Assembly: GCF_018777395.1 (NCBI RefSeq) | Contig: NZ_JAFJYC010000001.1 | Coordinates: forward strand, 1,116,001-1,180,000 | Direction: 5' to 3' | Origin: Candidatus Sodalis endolongispinus | GTDB lineage: Bacteria; Pseudomonadota; Gammaproteobacteria; Enterobacterales; Enterobacteriaceae | DNA length: 64,000 bases | Shown here: positions 49,416-59,746 of the stretch, piece after piece | Numbering within the stretch: the stretch's first letter is position 1 | Layout: the number at the start of each line of letters is the position of its first letter | Program-made: the position numbers and the translations under genes | The notes under the pieces: model-generated | Database searches by the model: none | Told to the model about the DNA's origin: nothing | What the model saw: the letters and a program-made list of their open reading frames with translations, nothing else

Positions 49416-50072
49416 TCAGCGCTGATCGCCGTGACGTTGACTCCGCCGCGTTTGCCAGAATGCCATTAGCAGGCCCGTGACCAGACCCGCCACGTGCGCG
49501 GCATTGGCAATGGCGATACCCAAGATATTGAAATAGCCGGCAATCAGCCATGATCTTGCCCCGCCATCTCCGGACAGCTTTTGATGGCGGGGCAAGATCA
49601 CGTTGAACAGCAGGTGCAATAACGAGAAATGCAAAAAGGCATGGCTGACCCAACGCCAAATCTGAACGTATTGGGCCGGACCGGCGGGATACGCCAGCGC
49701 GGCCATCACCCGATCGTCGCCGAGCAGTGCCATCAAGATAAACACCAGCACACACAGCGCCGTCACGCCCAGCGTTAAGGGCCCCGCCTGCTGGCGTAAC
49801 GCCGGCAGCCAGCCGCGCAGGCCCGACCCGGTTTCACCACGGTAATGTAATGAGCCGGTGCGCCAGCTGGCGGCTTGATAACGGGGGTGCTCCGGCTCGA
49901 GCAGAAACGCTTCCAGCGCCGTCTCAACCTGTGCCAATTTCTCGTCCTGCGCCAGCCACAACTCGGCATAACGCCCCTGCGGGCGTAGCTCCATGTCCAC
50001 CCCCTGGGTTTTCATATAATCAATGAAGGCCAGGGCCAGACGTGCGTTAGACAAGGCGGTAACTCGAATCAT
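49416..50072 (-). pseudogene. glpG: glpG, rhomboid protease with catalytic core deleted
   Basis: GlpG cleaves within membrane helices using Ser201 and His254 (E. coli numbering). ATG 50072 ([20 protein letters not shown]) starts a frame that stays open, but it has only 218 residues instead of 276. The N-terminal domain, helix 1 and [14 protein letters not shown] at the start of helix 2 are normal. Then 17 foreign residues ([17 protein letters not shown]) lead directly into [22 protein letters not shown] of helix 6. The GxSG serine helix is missing, so the protein cannot be catalytic. The foreign stretch is encoded by an 18-base perfect inverted repeat (separate entry). Confidence 0.88.
49551..49600. 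repeat. Perfect 18-base inverted repeat at the glpG deletion junction
   Basis: TGATCTTGCCCCGCCATC (49551-49568) and GATGGCGGGGCAAGATCA (49583-49600) are exact reverse complements with a 14-base loop. It lies precisely where the central helices of GlpG should be. Such a structure is expected from a fold-back template switch during replication, but a small inserted element is also possible. Confidence 0.9.
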
Positions 50073-50382
50073 GATTCTCTTACACTTCCAGAATAAGGTA
50101 ATGGGGACAACATACCGCATACGCAGGCTCAATGCGCGGTCCGACGAGGGTTTACTTCTGGCGTCGGCACCGCCAGACGGCCGGGCAATCCTCTGAGGAT
50201 AAAGGAAAAAGGCCAGCGGGCGAAACCCTGACTCGGCGGATTGCTTCGCACCGCGCCGATACCCGCTAATTTTGCGATCTATGTCTCATCGAGAGACAGC
50301 ATGCGGGCAAAAGAGCAGGGTCCACCCCCGCCGGTGGTCAACGGCACGACATCGACCGACGTCTTGCGGCGCGCGACAACCG
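50073..50382. other. Gene-free spacer between glpG and glpE
   Basis: 310 bases without recognisable genes; in E. coli glpE and glpG are nearly adjacent in one operon. No repeat or structure seen. Confidence 0.4.
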
Positions 50383-50706
50383 TTATAGCGATTCCGTCTC
50401 CTGCGGAAAGGCTTTCAGCCAGGCATCAAACCCGCCATACACGCTGTAGGCCGCCTCCACCCCCTGCGTTAACAGGTACTGAGCGGCGCCTTTACTGCTG
50501 TTACCGTGATAGCACAGCACCATGACCGGACGCGCGGCGTCATGTTGCGCCAAAAACGCCGCCAGGGTGTCGTTGGTCAGATGAAACGCGCCACGGGGGT
50601 GGCCGGCGGCGAAGCTTTGCGGATCGCGGATATCCACCAGCACCGCCTCCCCCTGCCGCCAGCGTTCTCTGGCCTGCTCCACGCTGATTGTTGCAAATTG
50701 ATCCAT
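50383..50706 (-). CDS. glpE: GlpE, single-domain thiosulfate sulfurtransferase (rhodanese)
   Basis: Transfers sulfane sulfur from thiosulfate to cyanide or other acceptors. ATG 50706 gives 107 residues ([20 protein letters not shown]); 108 in E. coli. The active loop CYHGNSS with catalytic Cys and the [13 protein letters not shown] motif are complete. Intact. Divergent from glpD. Confidence 0.95.
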   Translation of the reverse strand: MDQFATISVEQARERWRQGEAVLVDIRDPQSFAAGHPRGAFHLTNDTLAAFLAQHDAARPVMVLCYHGNSSKGAAQYLLTQGVEAAYSVYGGFDAWLKAFPQETESL

Positions 50707-51011
50707 AACCTGACGCCTCGGTTTCACCAAAAGTTAATGCGCCATACGGCGGCGCATGAAGTGTAGCAAGCCACGGGCTGCCGTGCAGCGCTTTTAGCGG
50801 CGGTCGGCCGCGCAATATCGGTGCCGGGATCGTGCTGCCTCACCCTTGTCAGCCCAAGGGCAACGCGCGCCGCGCGGGCAAAAACGTTACCTCCGTCACG
50901 CATGGCAGGTTTTTTTGTGCAGAGAACGTGTCGTGGATGTTGGTTTGCGCGTACAATAATGAGCGAAAATAAACATAAAAGAACTGTAACGCGCATTTGG
51001 AGGAAGGTAAC
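50707..51011. other. glpE/glpD divergent promoter region
   Basis: 305 bases. A TACAAT (50952-50957) followed by AATGAGCGAAAATAAACATA (50957-50976) looks like a -10 next to a GlpR-type half-site (consensus elements contain TGTTCG or ATGAGCGAAAAT-like sequence). Assignment is tentative. glpR is intact, so glpD control may persist. Confidence 0.3.
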
Positions 51012-52520
51012 GTGGAAACCAAAGACTTGATCGTCATCGGCGGCGGGATCAACGGTACCGGCATCGCTGCCGATACCGCCGGGCGCGGACTGTCCGTATT
51101 GCTGCTGGAAGCGCAGGATTTGGCGTGCGCCACTTCTTCCGCCGGCTCCAAGCTTATTCACGGCGGCCTGCGCTATCTCGAACATTATGAATTTCGTTTG
51201 GTGAGCGAAGCGCTGGCCGAGCGGGAAGTTCTGCTGAAAATGGCCCCCCACATCGCCTTCCAGATGCGATTCCGGCTGCCGCACCGCCCGCACCTACGGC
51301 CGGCGTGGATGATCCGCATCGGTCTGTTTATGTATGATCATCTCGGCAAGCGCACCAGCCTGCCGGCCAGCCAGAGCGTTCGCTTTGGCGCGGACTCGGT
51401 GCTGAAACCCGAGATCGTGCGCGGTCTCGAGTATTCCGATTGCTGGGTGGACGATGCGCGCCTGGTGGTGCTTAACGCTCAGGAAGTGGTGGCACGCGGC
51501 GGTGAGGTCAAGACGCGGACGCAGGTGACACGCGCCTGGCGGGAAAACGGATTGTGGCAGGTTGAGGCGCGCGATAGCCTCACCGGCAAGCAGCATCGCT
51601 GGCAGGCCAAAGGCCTGGCTAACGCCACCGGGCCCTGGGTGAAACACTTCATCGACGAAAGCCTGCATTTGCCGTCGCAATACGGTATCCGCCTGATTAA
51701 AGGTAGCCACATTGTCGTGCCGCGCGTCCATCACCAGCCGCAGGCGTACATCCTGCAAAACGAGGATCACCGCATTGTGTTCGTCATTCCGTGGATGGAA
51801 ACGTTTTCCATCATCGGCACGACCGATGTCGAATATCACGGCGATCCGGGCGAGGTCCAGATCGACGAGAATGAAATAGACTATCTGCTCAAGGTTTACA
51901 ACACCCACTTCAAACGTGCCATGGGCCGCGAAGATATTGTCTGGACCTATCCCGGCGTTCGCCCCCTGTGCGACGACGAATCCGACTCACCGCAGGCGGT
52001 GACCCGCGATTACACGCTGTCGCTGAGCGACGAAAACGGCCAAGCGCCGCTGCTGTCGATTTTCGGCGGTAAACTCACGACCTACCGCAAGCTGGCCGAA
52101 CATGCGCTGGAAAAACTGGCACAGTATTATCCCCACGCCAAAGGCGCCTGGACCCGCAACGCGGTATTGCCAGGCGGTGATTTCGCCGCCACCCGCGACG
52201 ATTATGCCGCCGTGCTGCGTCGCAAATTCGCCTTTCTGCCGGAAGCGCTGTCGCGGCGCTATAGCCGCACCTACGGTACCCGCAGTGAACAGCTGCTGGC
52301 TGGCGCGACCGGTCTTGCGGAGCTCGGTGAGGATTTTGGCCACGGCCTGTATGAAGCCGAGCTACGCTATCTGATGGCGCAGGAATGGGTGGTCACGCTG
52401 GACGACGCTATTTGGCGCCGCACCAAGCTTGGCATGTGGCTGGATGCGGCGCCGCAGGCGCGCGTCAAAGACTGGCTGGCGCAGCACGTCAGTCCGGCGC
52501 GGCTGTCACTGGCCTCCTAA
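51012..52520 (+). CDS. glpD: GlpD, aerobic glycerol-3-phosphate dehydrogenase
   Basis: Membrane-bound flavoprotein oxidising glycerol-3-P to DHAP with electrons to quinone. The GTG at 51012, after AAGGTAAC, gives 502 residues (501 in E. coli) beginning METKDLIVIGGGINGTGIAA, the FAD-binding GxGxxG. GSKLIHGGLRYLEHYEFRLV, RLIKGSHIVVPRVH and DDIVWTYPGVRPL-type blocks are conserved. Intact. Confidence 0.97.
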   Translation: METKDLIVIGGGINGTGIAADTAGRGLSVLLLEAQDLACATSSAGSKLIHGGLRYLEHYEFRLVSEALAEREVLLKMAPHIAFQMRFRLPHRPHLRPAWMIRIGLFMYDHLGKRTSLPASQSVRFGADSVLKPEIVRGLEYSDCWVDDARLVVLNAQEVVARGGEVKTRTQVTRAWRENGLWQVEARDSLTGKQHRWQAKGLANATGPWVKHFIDESLHLPSQYGIRLIKGSHIVVPRVHHQPQAYILQNEDHRIVFVIPWMETFSIIGTTDVEYHGDPGEVQIDENEIDYLLKVYNTHFKRAMGREDIVWTYPGVRPLCDDESDSPQAVTRDYTLSLSDENGQAPLLSIFGGKLTTYRKLAEHALEKLAQYYPHAKGAWTRNAVLPGGDFAATRDDYAAVLRRKFAFLPEALSRRYSRTYGTRSEQLLAGATGLAELGEDFGHGLYEAELRYLMAQEWVVTLDDAIWRRTKLGMWLDAAPQARVKDWLAQHVSPARLSLAS

Positions 52521-52551
52521 GCGAAGTGCGGCAGCGTGGATTTCCGGTGAG

Positions 52552-52639
52552 CGTAACCAAGCAGCGCTGAGCGCCTCAGCGCCACAATCGACGATTGTCT
52601 GCCAGGTCGTAACGAAGCAGCACTGAGCGCCTTAGCGCC
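52552..52639. repeat. Two-copy repeat with hairpins after glpD
   Basis: CGTAACCAAGCAGCGCTGAG (52552) and CGTAACGAAGCAGCACTGAG (52608) start two copies of about 32 bases, 56 bases apart. The first copy contains a perfect hairpin GCGCTGAG-CGC-CTCAGCGC (52564-52582); between the copies is the palindrome ACAATCGACGATTGT (52584-52598). It lies between the convergent ends of glpD and glgP and may act in termination. Confidence 0.6.
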
Positions 52640-52717
52640 GCGAGGCGCTGGCCCAGGGTGCGCTTACTGGCGATCGCCTCCCGCTGATAACGCCGTCCCT
52701 CAGCCAGCGCGGCGCCG

Positions 52718-54983
52718 CTACAGGCGAATAGGTGCCACTTTCCAGATCTCCTCGGCATATTCGCGGATCGTACGATCGGCGGAAAAATACCCCATGTTGG
52801 CAATATTCAGCGCCGCACGCCGCGTCCACTCGTCCGGGCGCTGATACAGTCTGTCCACCTCCTCTTGGGTATCCACATAGCTGCGGTAATCCGCCAGCAA
52901 CTGATAATGGTCGCCCAAATTGACCAGCGAATCGAACAAGTTGCCGTAACGTCCCGGCTCGCCGGGACTGAATAAGCCGGTGGCTATTTGCGACAACGCC
53001 AAATGCAGCTCCGCATCCTGCTCATAATAGCTGCGCGGATTGTAGCCGTCGCTGCGCAGCGCCTCGACCTGTAGAGCGGTATTGCCGAAAATAAACATAT
53101 TCTCTTCGCCCATATGCTGGCGCATTTCAATATTGGCGCCGTCGAGGGTGCCGATAGTCAGCGCACCGTTAAGGGCAAACTTCATATTGCTGGTACCGGA
53201 CGCCTCGGTGCCCGCCAGAGAAATTTGCTCGGAGAGATCCGCCGCCGGAATAATGAGCTGCGCCAGGCTGACGCTATAGTTCGGCACGAAAATAACCTTG
53301 AGCCGGTTTTTCATCAGCGGATCGCGATTAATAACCGCCGCCACATCATTAATAAGACGGATGATATGTTTAGCCATGTAATAGGCCGACGCGGCTTTGC
53401 CGGCAAAAATATTCACTCGTGGCACCCAATCACCGTCAGGGTTTTCGCGGATGCGGTTATAACGGGTGATGATATGCAGCACGTTGAGCAGTTGGCGTTT
53501 GTATTCGTGGATGCGTTTGATTTGCACGTCAAACAGCGACGACGACAGCGGCGGATTGGCCAGCGCCAGCCAACGCCGTGGGGTAACGCCGTTGGTTTTA
53601 TTGCAAAAACGATCGGGAAACAGGCGGGCGAAATCGGCAAATAACGACTGCACCATCAGTTCGGAATGCAGTTCGGAAACGCCATTAACCTTATGGCTGG
53701 CGATCACCGCCAGCCAGGCCATACGCACCATACGACCGTTATGTTTATCTATGATATACACGCGCGACAGCAATTCGCTGTCGCCCGGTACCTGCATCTG
53801 AACCTGATTCAGGAAGTGATCGTTGATGTCGAAGATTATCTGCAAATGGCGCGGCAATATCTTGCCCAGCATATCCACCGGCCAGGTTTCCAGCGCCTCG
53901 CTCATCAATGTATGATTGGTATAGGAAAACGCTTGGCAAACCACCGCCCAGGCGCGTGACCAGTCAAACTTATGCTCATCAATGAGCAGACGCATCAATT
54001 CGGGGATCGCCAGCACCGGATGGGTGTCGTTCAAGTGGATAGCAATCTTTTCGCCCAGATTGTCGAAGGTGCTGTGCAGTAGCCAATGCTGGTTAAGAAT
54101 GTCCTGCACCGTAGCGGAGACGAGAAAATATTCCTGCCGCAGCCGCAGCTCGCGGCCGGAATAAGTAGAATCGTAGGGATAGAGTACGCGGGAGACGTTT
54201 TCGGAATAGTTTTTGTCTTCCACCGCGGCGAAATAATCGCCCTGATTGAATTTACCGAGATTAATTTCTCTGCTCGCCTGCGCGCTCCAAAGCCGCAGGG
54301 TATTGGTGGCGTCGGTATCAAACCCCGGGATTATCTGATCATAGGCGCAGGCCAGTACCTCTTCGGTTTCCACCCAGCGTATCTTGGCGCCTTCATGCTG
54401 CAGTCTGCCGCCGAAACGGACCTTATAGCGGCTAGGGTGGCGCGGAAATTCCCAGGGATTACCGTACTCCAGCCAATAATCGGGTGATTCAGCCTGCTGA
54501 CCGTTGACGATATTTTGTTTGAACATGCCGTATTCATAGCGGATGCCGTAGCCGCGTCCCGGCAGCGCCAGCGTCGCCATCGAGTCGAGAAAACAGGCCG
54601 CCAGCCGCCCCAACCCGCCGTTCCCCAGACCGGGATCGTTCTCCTCGGTCAGCAGATCATCCAGTTCCAGCCCCATTCCATCAAGCACGGGTATCCTCGT
54701 AAATTCCCATCGCCAGCAGCGCGTTGGACAGCGTGCGGCCGAGCAAAAACTCCATCGACAGATAATAAACCTGGCGTACATCCTGCGACAGCTGGGCGCG
54801 GTTGGATCGCAGCCAGCGATCCACCATACGATCCCTTACCGCCAGCAACACGGCATTGAGCCACTCGTGTTTATTCGCCACGGCCGGATCTTTGCCGATA
54901 GTGAACATCAACTTATAGGCGATGGAATGTTTAAGCGCCTCGACGCTGAGGGTGGGTGACGCATAGATAAACGGTGAATTCAT
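52718..54983 (-). pseudogene. glgP: glgP, glycogen phosphorylase, frameshifted and internally deleted
   Basis: GlgP degrades glycogen to glucose-1-P. ATG 54983 ([20 protein letters not shown]) leads to GIYEDTRA and TGA at 54681; homology continues one frame over at [20 protein letters not shown]. Then the frame is open to 52718, but after [12 protein letters not shown] it jumps to [15 protein letters not shown], an in-frame loss of about 70 residues near 53540 compared with E. coli. The PLP-lysine motif [16 protein letters not shown] is kept. A frameshift of net +1 (or -2) near 54680-54690 and the deletion make it non-functional. Confidence 0.92.
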
Positions 54984-55007
54984 GCCCGTGTTTCCCCTGA
55001 TTAAACC

Positions 55008-56438
55008 TTAAAGGCGTTGATACAACGACTGATACGCTTTCGCGGCAACGCGCCAGCTGAAATCGAGTCCCATCTCCTGCCGCTGTACATAACGCCACAG
55101 CGACGGCCGCGACCACAAGACAAAAGCCCGGCGAATGGCGCGCTGCAGGCCCGCGGCGGAGGCATCTTCAAACACAAAACCACTGGCGACGCCGTCCGAC
55201 AGGTTCTCCAGCGAACTGTCAGTGACGGTATCCGCCAGCCCGCCGGTACGGCGTACCAGCGGCAGGGTGCCGTACTTTAAGGCATAAAGCTGGGTGAGGC
55301 CGCAGGGTTCAAAGCGGCTCGGCACCATCAACACGTCCGCACCACCTATAATGCGTTGCGAAAACGCCTCATGGTATCCCAACTGTCCCCCCACCTGGCT
55401 GGGATATTCCGCCGACGCGGCCAGAAATCCCTGCTCCAACGTGGCGTCACCGGCGCCGAGCAGGGTAATCTGCCCCCCCTGCTCAAGCAGGTCCGGCAGG
55501 ACTTCCAACACCAGATCCAGCCCTTTCTGGCTGGTCAGCCGACTGACCACGGCAAACAGCGGCACCTTTTCGTCCACCGTAAGCCCCATCGCGGTTTGCA
55601 GATGGCGCTTATTGTTCACCTTCGCCTCCAGAACATCGCGGTTATAGCGCGTGGCCAGCATGGCATCATGGGTCGGGTTCCAGATAGCATCATCGACGCC
55701 GTTCAGAATACCGCTCAACCGCCCATGGGTCTGCAGGGACGTCAACAGTCCCTCCATGCCGTAACCGTAGGCCGGCTGGGTGATTTCCCGGGCGTAGGTA
55801 GGGCTGACCGTCGTGACATGATCGGCGTAAAACAGCCCGGCCTTCATATAGGAAATCTGGCCATAAAACTCATAACCGTAGGTTTGGAAGAAGTCATCCG
55901 GCAGCGCCAGTTCCGGTAAATGGTGCGCGGAGAACAACCCTTGATAGGACAGATTATGCACGGTAAACACCGATTTCGCCGGTCGGCCCTTCGCCGCCAG
56001 ATAGGCACAGGTCAGTCCGGCGTGCCAGTCGTGGGCGTGAACGATATCCGGTCGCCAGGCAGGATCCAGCCCGGAGGCCATTTCCGCCCCGACCCAGCCC
56101 AGGATCGCGAAACGCAGATAGTTGTCCATATAGGCAAACTGATCCTGGTCATGGTAGGGACTGCCGTGGCGATCGTAAAGGTCGGGGATATCCATCAGAT
56201 AGATAACAACGCCGTTAAAACGGCCGTACAGCAGCACGCCGTGGCGGGACAGCGCATCAAATTCTTTTACTACCCAGCTATCGGGAACACCTTTACGCAA
56301 ATCCGGAAAAGCAGGTAATAACACCCGCACATCGTCGCCCTCGGCGATTTGCGCAGCGGGGAGCGCCCCTACCACATCTGCCAGTCCCCCGGTTTTTAGT
56401 AAGGGGAACAATTCAGAACAAACATGTAGAACCTGCAT
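55008..56438 (-). CDS. glgA: GlgA, glycogen synthase (ADP-glucose)
   Basis: GT5 enzyme adding glucose from ADP-glucose to glycogen. ATG 56438 (an ATG at 56441 also exists; AGGAG is better spaced for the second) gives 476 residues, E. coli 477. The [13 protein letters not shown] substrate loop, [35 protein letters not shown] and [18 protein letters not shown] motifs are complete. Intact, though its substrate-making partner glgC is broken. Confidence 0.96.
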   Translation of the reverse strand: MQVLHVCSELFPLLKTGGLADVVGALPAAQIAEGDDVRVLLPAFPDLRKGVPDSWVVKEFDALSRHGVLLYGRFNGVVIYLMDIPDLYDRHGSPYHDQDQFAYMDNYLRFAILGWVGAEMASGLDPAWRPDIVHAHDWHAGLTCAYLAAKGRPAKSVFTVHNLSYQGLFSAHHLPELALPDDFFQTYGYEFYGQISYMKAGLFYADHVTTVSPTYAREITQPAYGYGMEGLLTSLQTHGRLSGILNGVDDAIWNPTHDAMLATRYNRDVLEAKVNNKRHLQTAMGLTVDEKVPLFAVVSRLTSQKGLDLVLEVLPDLLEQGGQITLLGAGDATLEQGFLAASAEYPSQVGGQLGYHEAFSQRIIGGADVLMVPSRFEPCGLTQLYALKYGTLPLVRRTGGLADTVTDSSLENLSDGVASGFVFEDASAAGLQRAIRRAFVLWSRPSLWRYVQRQEMGLDFSWRVAAKAYQSLYQRL

Positions 56439-56490
56439 CATCGCTCCTGTTGTGGCTTAGTGCTTTTCTAGTGACCGTTTGGGGTCTTCC

Positions 56491-57781
56491 CTAACTGAGT
56501 TTTGCCAACATATCGCGGGTGACCAGCACAATGCCTTCCTCGGTAAGGTGAAAGCGTTGCCGATCCAATTCCGCATCTTCGCCAATTATCATGTCATCAG
56601 GGATCTGGCAGGCGCGGTCGACAATACATCGCCGCAGCCGGCAGGAGCGTCCGACAATCACGTCAGGCAACAGCACCGTCTGTTACAACTCGCAAAAAGA
56701 ATGGATCCTCACGCGGGGAAACAGCACGCAGTGTTTTAAATGGGTCCCGGACAAAATACAGCCGCCGGCGACCAGTGAATTCAGCGTCACGCCGGAATGG
56801 CCGGCGCAGTCTTGGGTAAATTTGGCGGGTGGCATCGGCGGCATCGCCGTGCGGATCGGCCACGCGCTATCGTAAATGTTCAGCTCAGGCATGACCGAGG
56901 CGAGATCCAAATTGGCGCGCCAATAGGCGTCCAACGTCCCAACATCACGCCAGTAGGGCGTGCCCTGCCCGGGTTGCTCCGACGTCACGCACGAAAGCGT
57001 AAAAGGGTGAGCGTAGGCGTCGCCGTCGGCGGTCACCCGGGGCAGGATATCTCTGCCGAAATCATGGCTGGATTGGTCATCGCGCCTATCTTGCTCCAGC
57101 CGCCGGTACAGGTAGTCGGCATCAAAGACATAAATGCCCATGCTGGCCAGCGCTTTGTCCGGCTGGCCCGGCATCGCCGGCGGATCCGCCGGTTTTTCTA
57201 CGAAATCCACCACCCGATAATCGGCGTCTACCGCCAACACGCCAAAACCCCGTGCCTCGGCGCGGGGTACCGGCAGGCAGGCGACGGTACAGGGCGCGCC
57301 CTTTTCAACGTGATCGATGAGCAACCGCGAATAATCCATCTTATAAATATGATCACCGGCTAAAATCACCAGATATTGCGCGCCATAGCGGCGAATAATA
57401 TCCAGATTTTGCGATACCGCATCGGCGGTACCGCGATACCAGTGTTCGGTCGCCAGCCGCTGCTGGGCGGGCAACAAGTCGACAAATTCGTTCATCTCGG
57501 CGTTCAGGAACGACCAGCCGCGTTGGATATGCTGGACCAGCGTATGGGATTGGTACTGGGTAATCACCCCAATGCGCCGGATGCCGGAATTCAGACAATT
57601 GGACAAGGCAAAATCGATTACGCGAAACTGACCGCCGAAGTGCACCGCCGGTTTGGCCCGCTCGGCGGTCAGACCTTTCAGCCGCGAGCCGCGCCCGCCC
57701 GCCCGCCAGAATCAACGCCACGGATTGGAGCGGCAACTGACGCGCCAGCATTACCGGGTCACTGCTTGCAAACCGCACCAT
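56491..57781 (-). pseudogene. glgC: glgC, glucose-1-phosphate adenylyltransferase, broken
   Basis: GlgC makes ADP-glucose, the rate-limiting step of glycogen synthesis. ATG 57781 (MVRFASSDPVMLARQLPLQS) reaches VALILAGGR, then four extra bases in a GGGC-repeat tract (forward 57692-57708) shift the frame inside the nucleotide-binding loop; removing them gives [20 protein letters not shown]. The body ([40 protein letters not shown]) is open to TAA at 56683-56685 in [13 protein letters not shown], after which the C-terminal beta-helix frame runs to 56491. The span is 3n+1, agreeing with a 4-base insertion. Confidence 0.93.
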
Positions 57782-57793
57782 AGCCGACTCCTG

Positions 57794-59746
57794 TTAATCC
57801 TGTTCCAACACGCATACCGCCCGGGGAGCGAGCGATAGCACATCATCAGCCGGCGCTGACATATACGGCTGAAACGGCGCCGTTAACCGCCACCATCCTT
57901 CAGGTAAGGTGATTTCACAGGGGCTTGTCGTGGCATTGATCACAAAAAGCGTACGCAGCGATAAACGAATTTGCAGCCGCGATCCCCCTTGCTGCCATTG
58001 TTCCGCGCACAACGGGGCGCCCTGCTCATCCAGCCATTCCACCTCCTGCGTCGCCCCCTCTACCCACCAACGATCGATGCTCAGCGCCGGAATGGACTGA
58101 CGCAGCCGGATAAGCCAGGCGGTGAACGACGTCAATGCCTCGTCGGCCTGTGCCCAGTCCAGCCAGGTGGTGGCATTATCCTGGCAATAGGCGTTGTTAT
58201 TGCCCTGCTGGCTGTGGCCATGCTCATCGCCGGCCAACAGCATCGGCGTGCCCTGGGACAATAGCAGCGTCGTCAGCAGCGAGCGCTGGCTGTTATGGCG
58301 GTAAGCCTTTACCTCCTCGTTGGCGTCCAGCCCCTCATGACCATGATTAAAGCTGTGGTTCTCGCCGGCGCCGTCGCGGTTGTCTTCCCCGTTAGCCTCA
58401 TTGTGTTTGTGATTGAAACTCACAAGATCGCGCAGGGTAAACCCGTCATGGGAGGTCAGCACATTCAGCGAGTCCGCCGGGGAACGCTGGCGGAACAGAT
58501 CGTCCGAGGCGGCGAAGCGGCGGGCGAATTGGCCCAGACGGATATCCCCATGCAGCCAGAAGCGGCGCATATCGTCGCGAAAGCGATCGTTCCATTCGGC
58601 AAACGGCGATGGGAAACGCCCAGCCTGGTAGCCGTCCGGCCCGATATCCCACGGCTCGGCGCTGAGCTTGCAGCGCCCCAACAGCGGGTCGGCTTTAATG
58701 GCAGCCAACAGCGGCGCGTCGGCGCTAAACGCCGGCGTACGGCCGAGGACGCTGCCAAGATCGAAACGGAAACCATCGACGTGGCACTCGCTTACCCAGA
58801 AACGCAGACACGCCATCACCCATTCCCGCACCATTGGCTGGCAAAGGCGCAGCGTATTACCGCAGCCGGTCCATTTCTGATAGTCGCCCTGCTCATCAAG
58901 CCATTAGTAGCTGCGGTTGTCGATGGCGCGCAGCGAGACGACCGGCCCTTCCTTGTCCAGTTCGGCGCTGTGGTTGAACACCACATCCAGCAGGACTTCG
59001 ATGCCGGCGCCGTGCAGCGCCCGCACCATATCGCGAAATTCATCCAGCGCGCTTTGCCCGTGCAGGCCCGCCGCATAGGGCGCCAACACGTTATAACCCC
59101 AGTAATTAGATAGCCCCAGACGTTGCAGGCGCGGCTCATGGGCATGTTGCTGCACCGGCAGCAATTCAACGGCGGTGATGCCGAGCTCACGCAGGTACGC
59201 CAGCATGTGCGGATGAGCCAGGCCGGCATAGGTACCGCGCAACGCGGCGGGGTGCTGCCGGGTGAGACCGCGCACGTGGGCTTCATAAATTACCGTGTTG
59301 CCCCAGGGCACCGCCGGAGGCGTATCGCCACGCCAGTCGTAGTCCAGCGCCACGACCCGACATTTGGGGACATACGGCGCGCTATCGGTAGGATCGGGGC
59401 GACAGCCCGCATCCCGCAGCGCGGGATGACAGCCGAGCTCGCCCTCAAGCAGATAGGCGCAGGGATCAATGACCCGCTTTGCCGGGTTAAAACGGTGGCC
59501 TTCGCCGGGGGTAAAGGGGCCCTCGACCCGAAAACCGTAGCGCAATCCCGCGCCGGCGCCGGCCAGATGCCCGTGCCAGCGATCGCCGGTGCGGCCGGGG
59601 AGTTTCCACTGCTGCTCGCGGTCCTGTTCATCGTACACGCAGAGCACCACCCGCGTCGCATGGGCGGAAAACAGGCAGAAACTGACCCCGGCGGCGTCAA
59701 TATGGGCGCCAATGCACTCAGGGGACCCTGCCGTCAGCGCCGTCAT
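57794..59746 (-). pseudogene. glgX: glgX, glycogen debranching enzyme, single nonsense codon
   Basis: GlgX removes limit-dextrin branches. ATG 59746 overlaps the glgB stop (ATGA). The frame is full length (650 codons; 657 in E. coli) except for TAA at 58904-58906, replacing a Tyr after RAIDNRS. Downstream the same frame continues [20 protein letters not shown] and the catalytic [41 protein letters not shown]. The break separates the N-terminal half from the catalytic Asp and Glu, so the product is inactive. One lesion only. Confidence 0.92.

Noticed and set aside
49551-49600. Intrinsic terminator within glpG
   Set aside because: The stem is strong but no T tract follows on either strand, and the location inside the former coding core favours a deletion scar.
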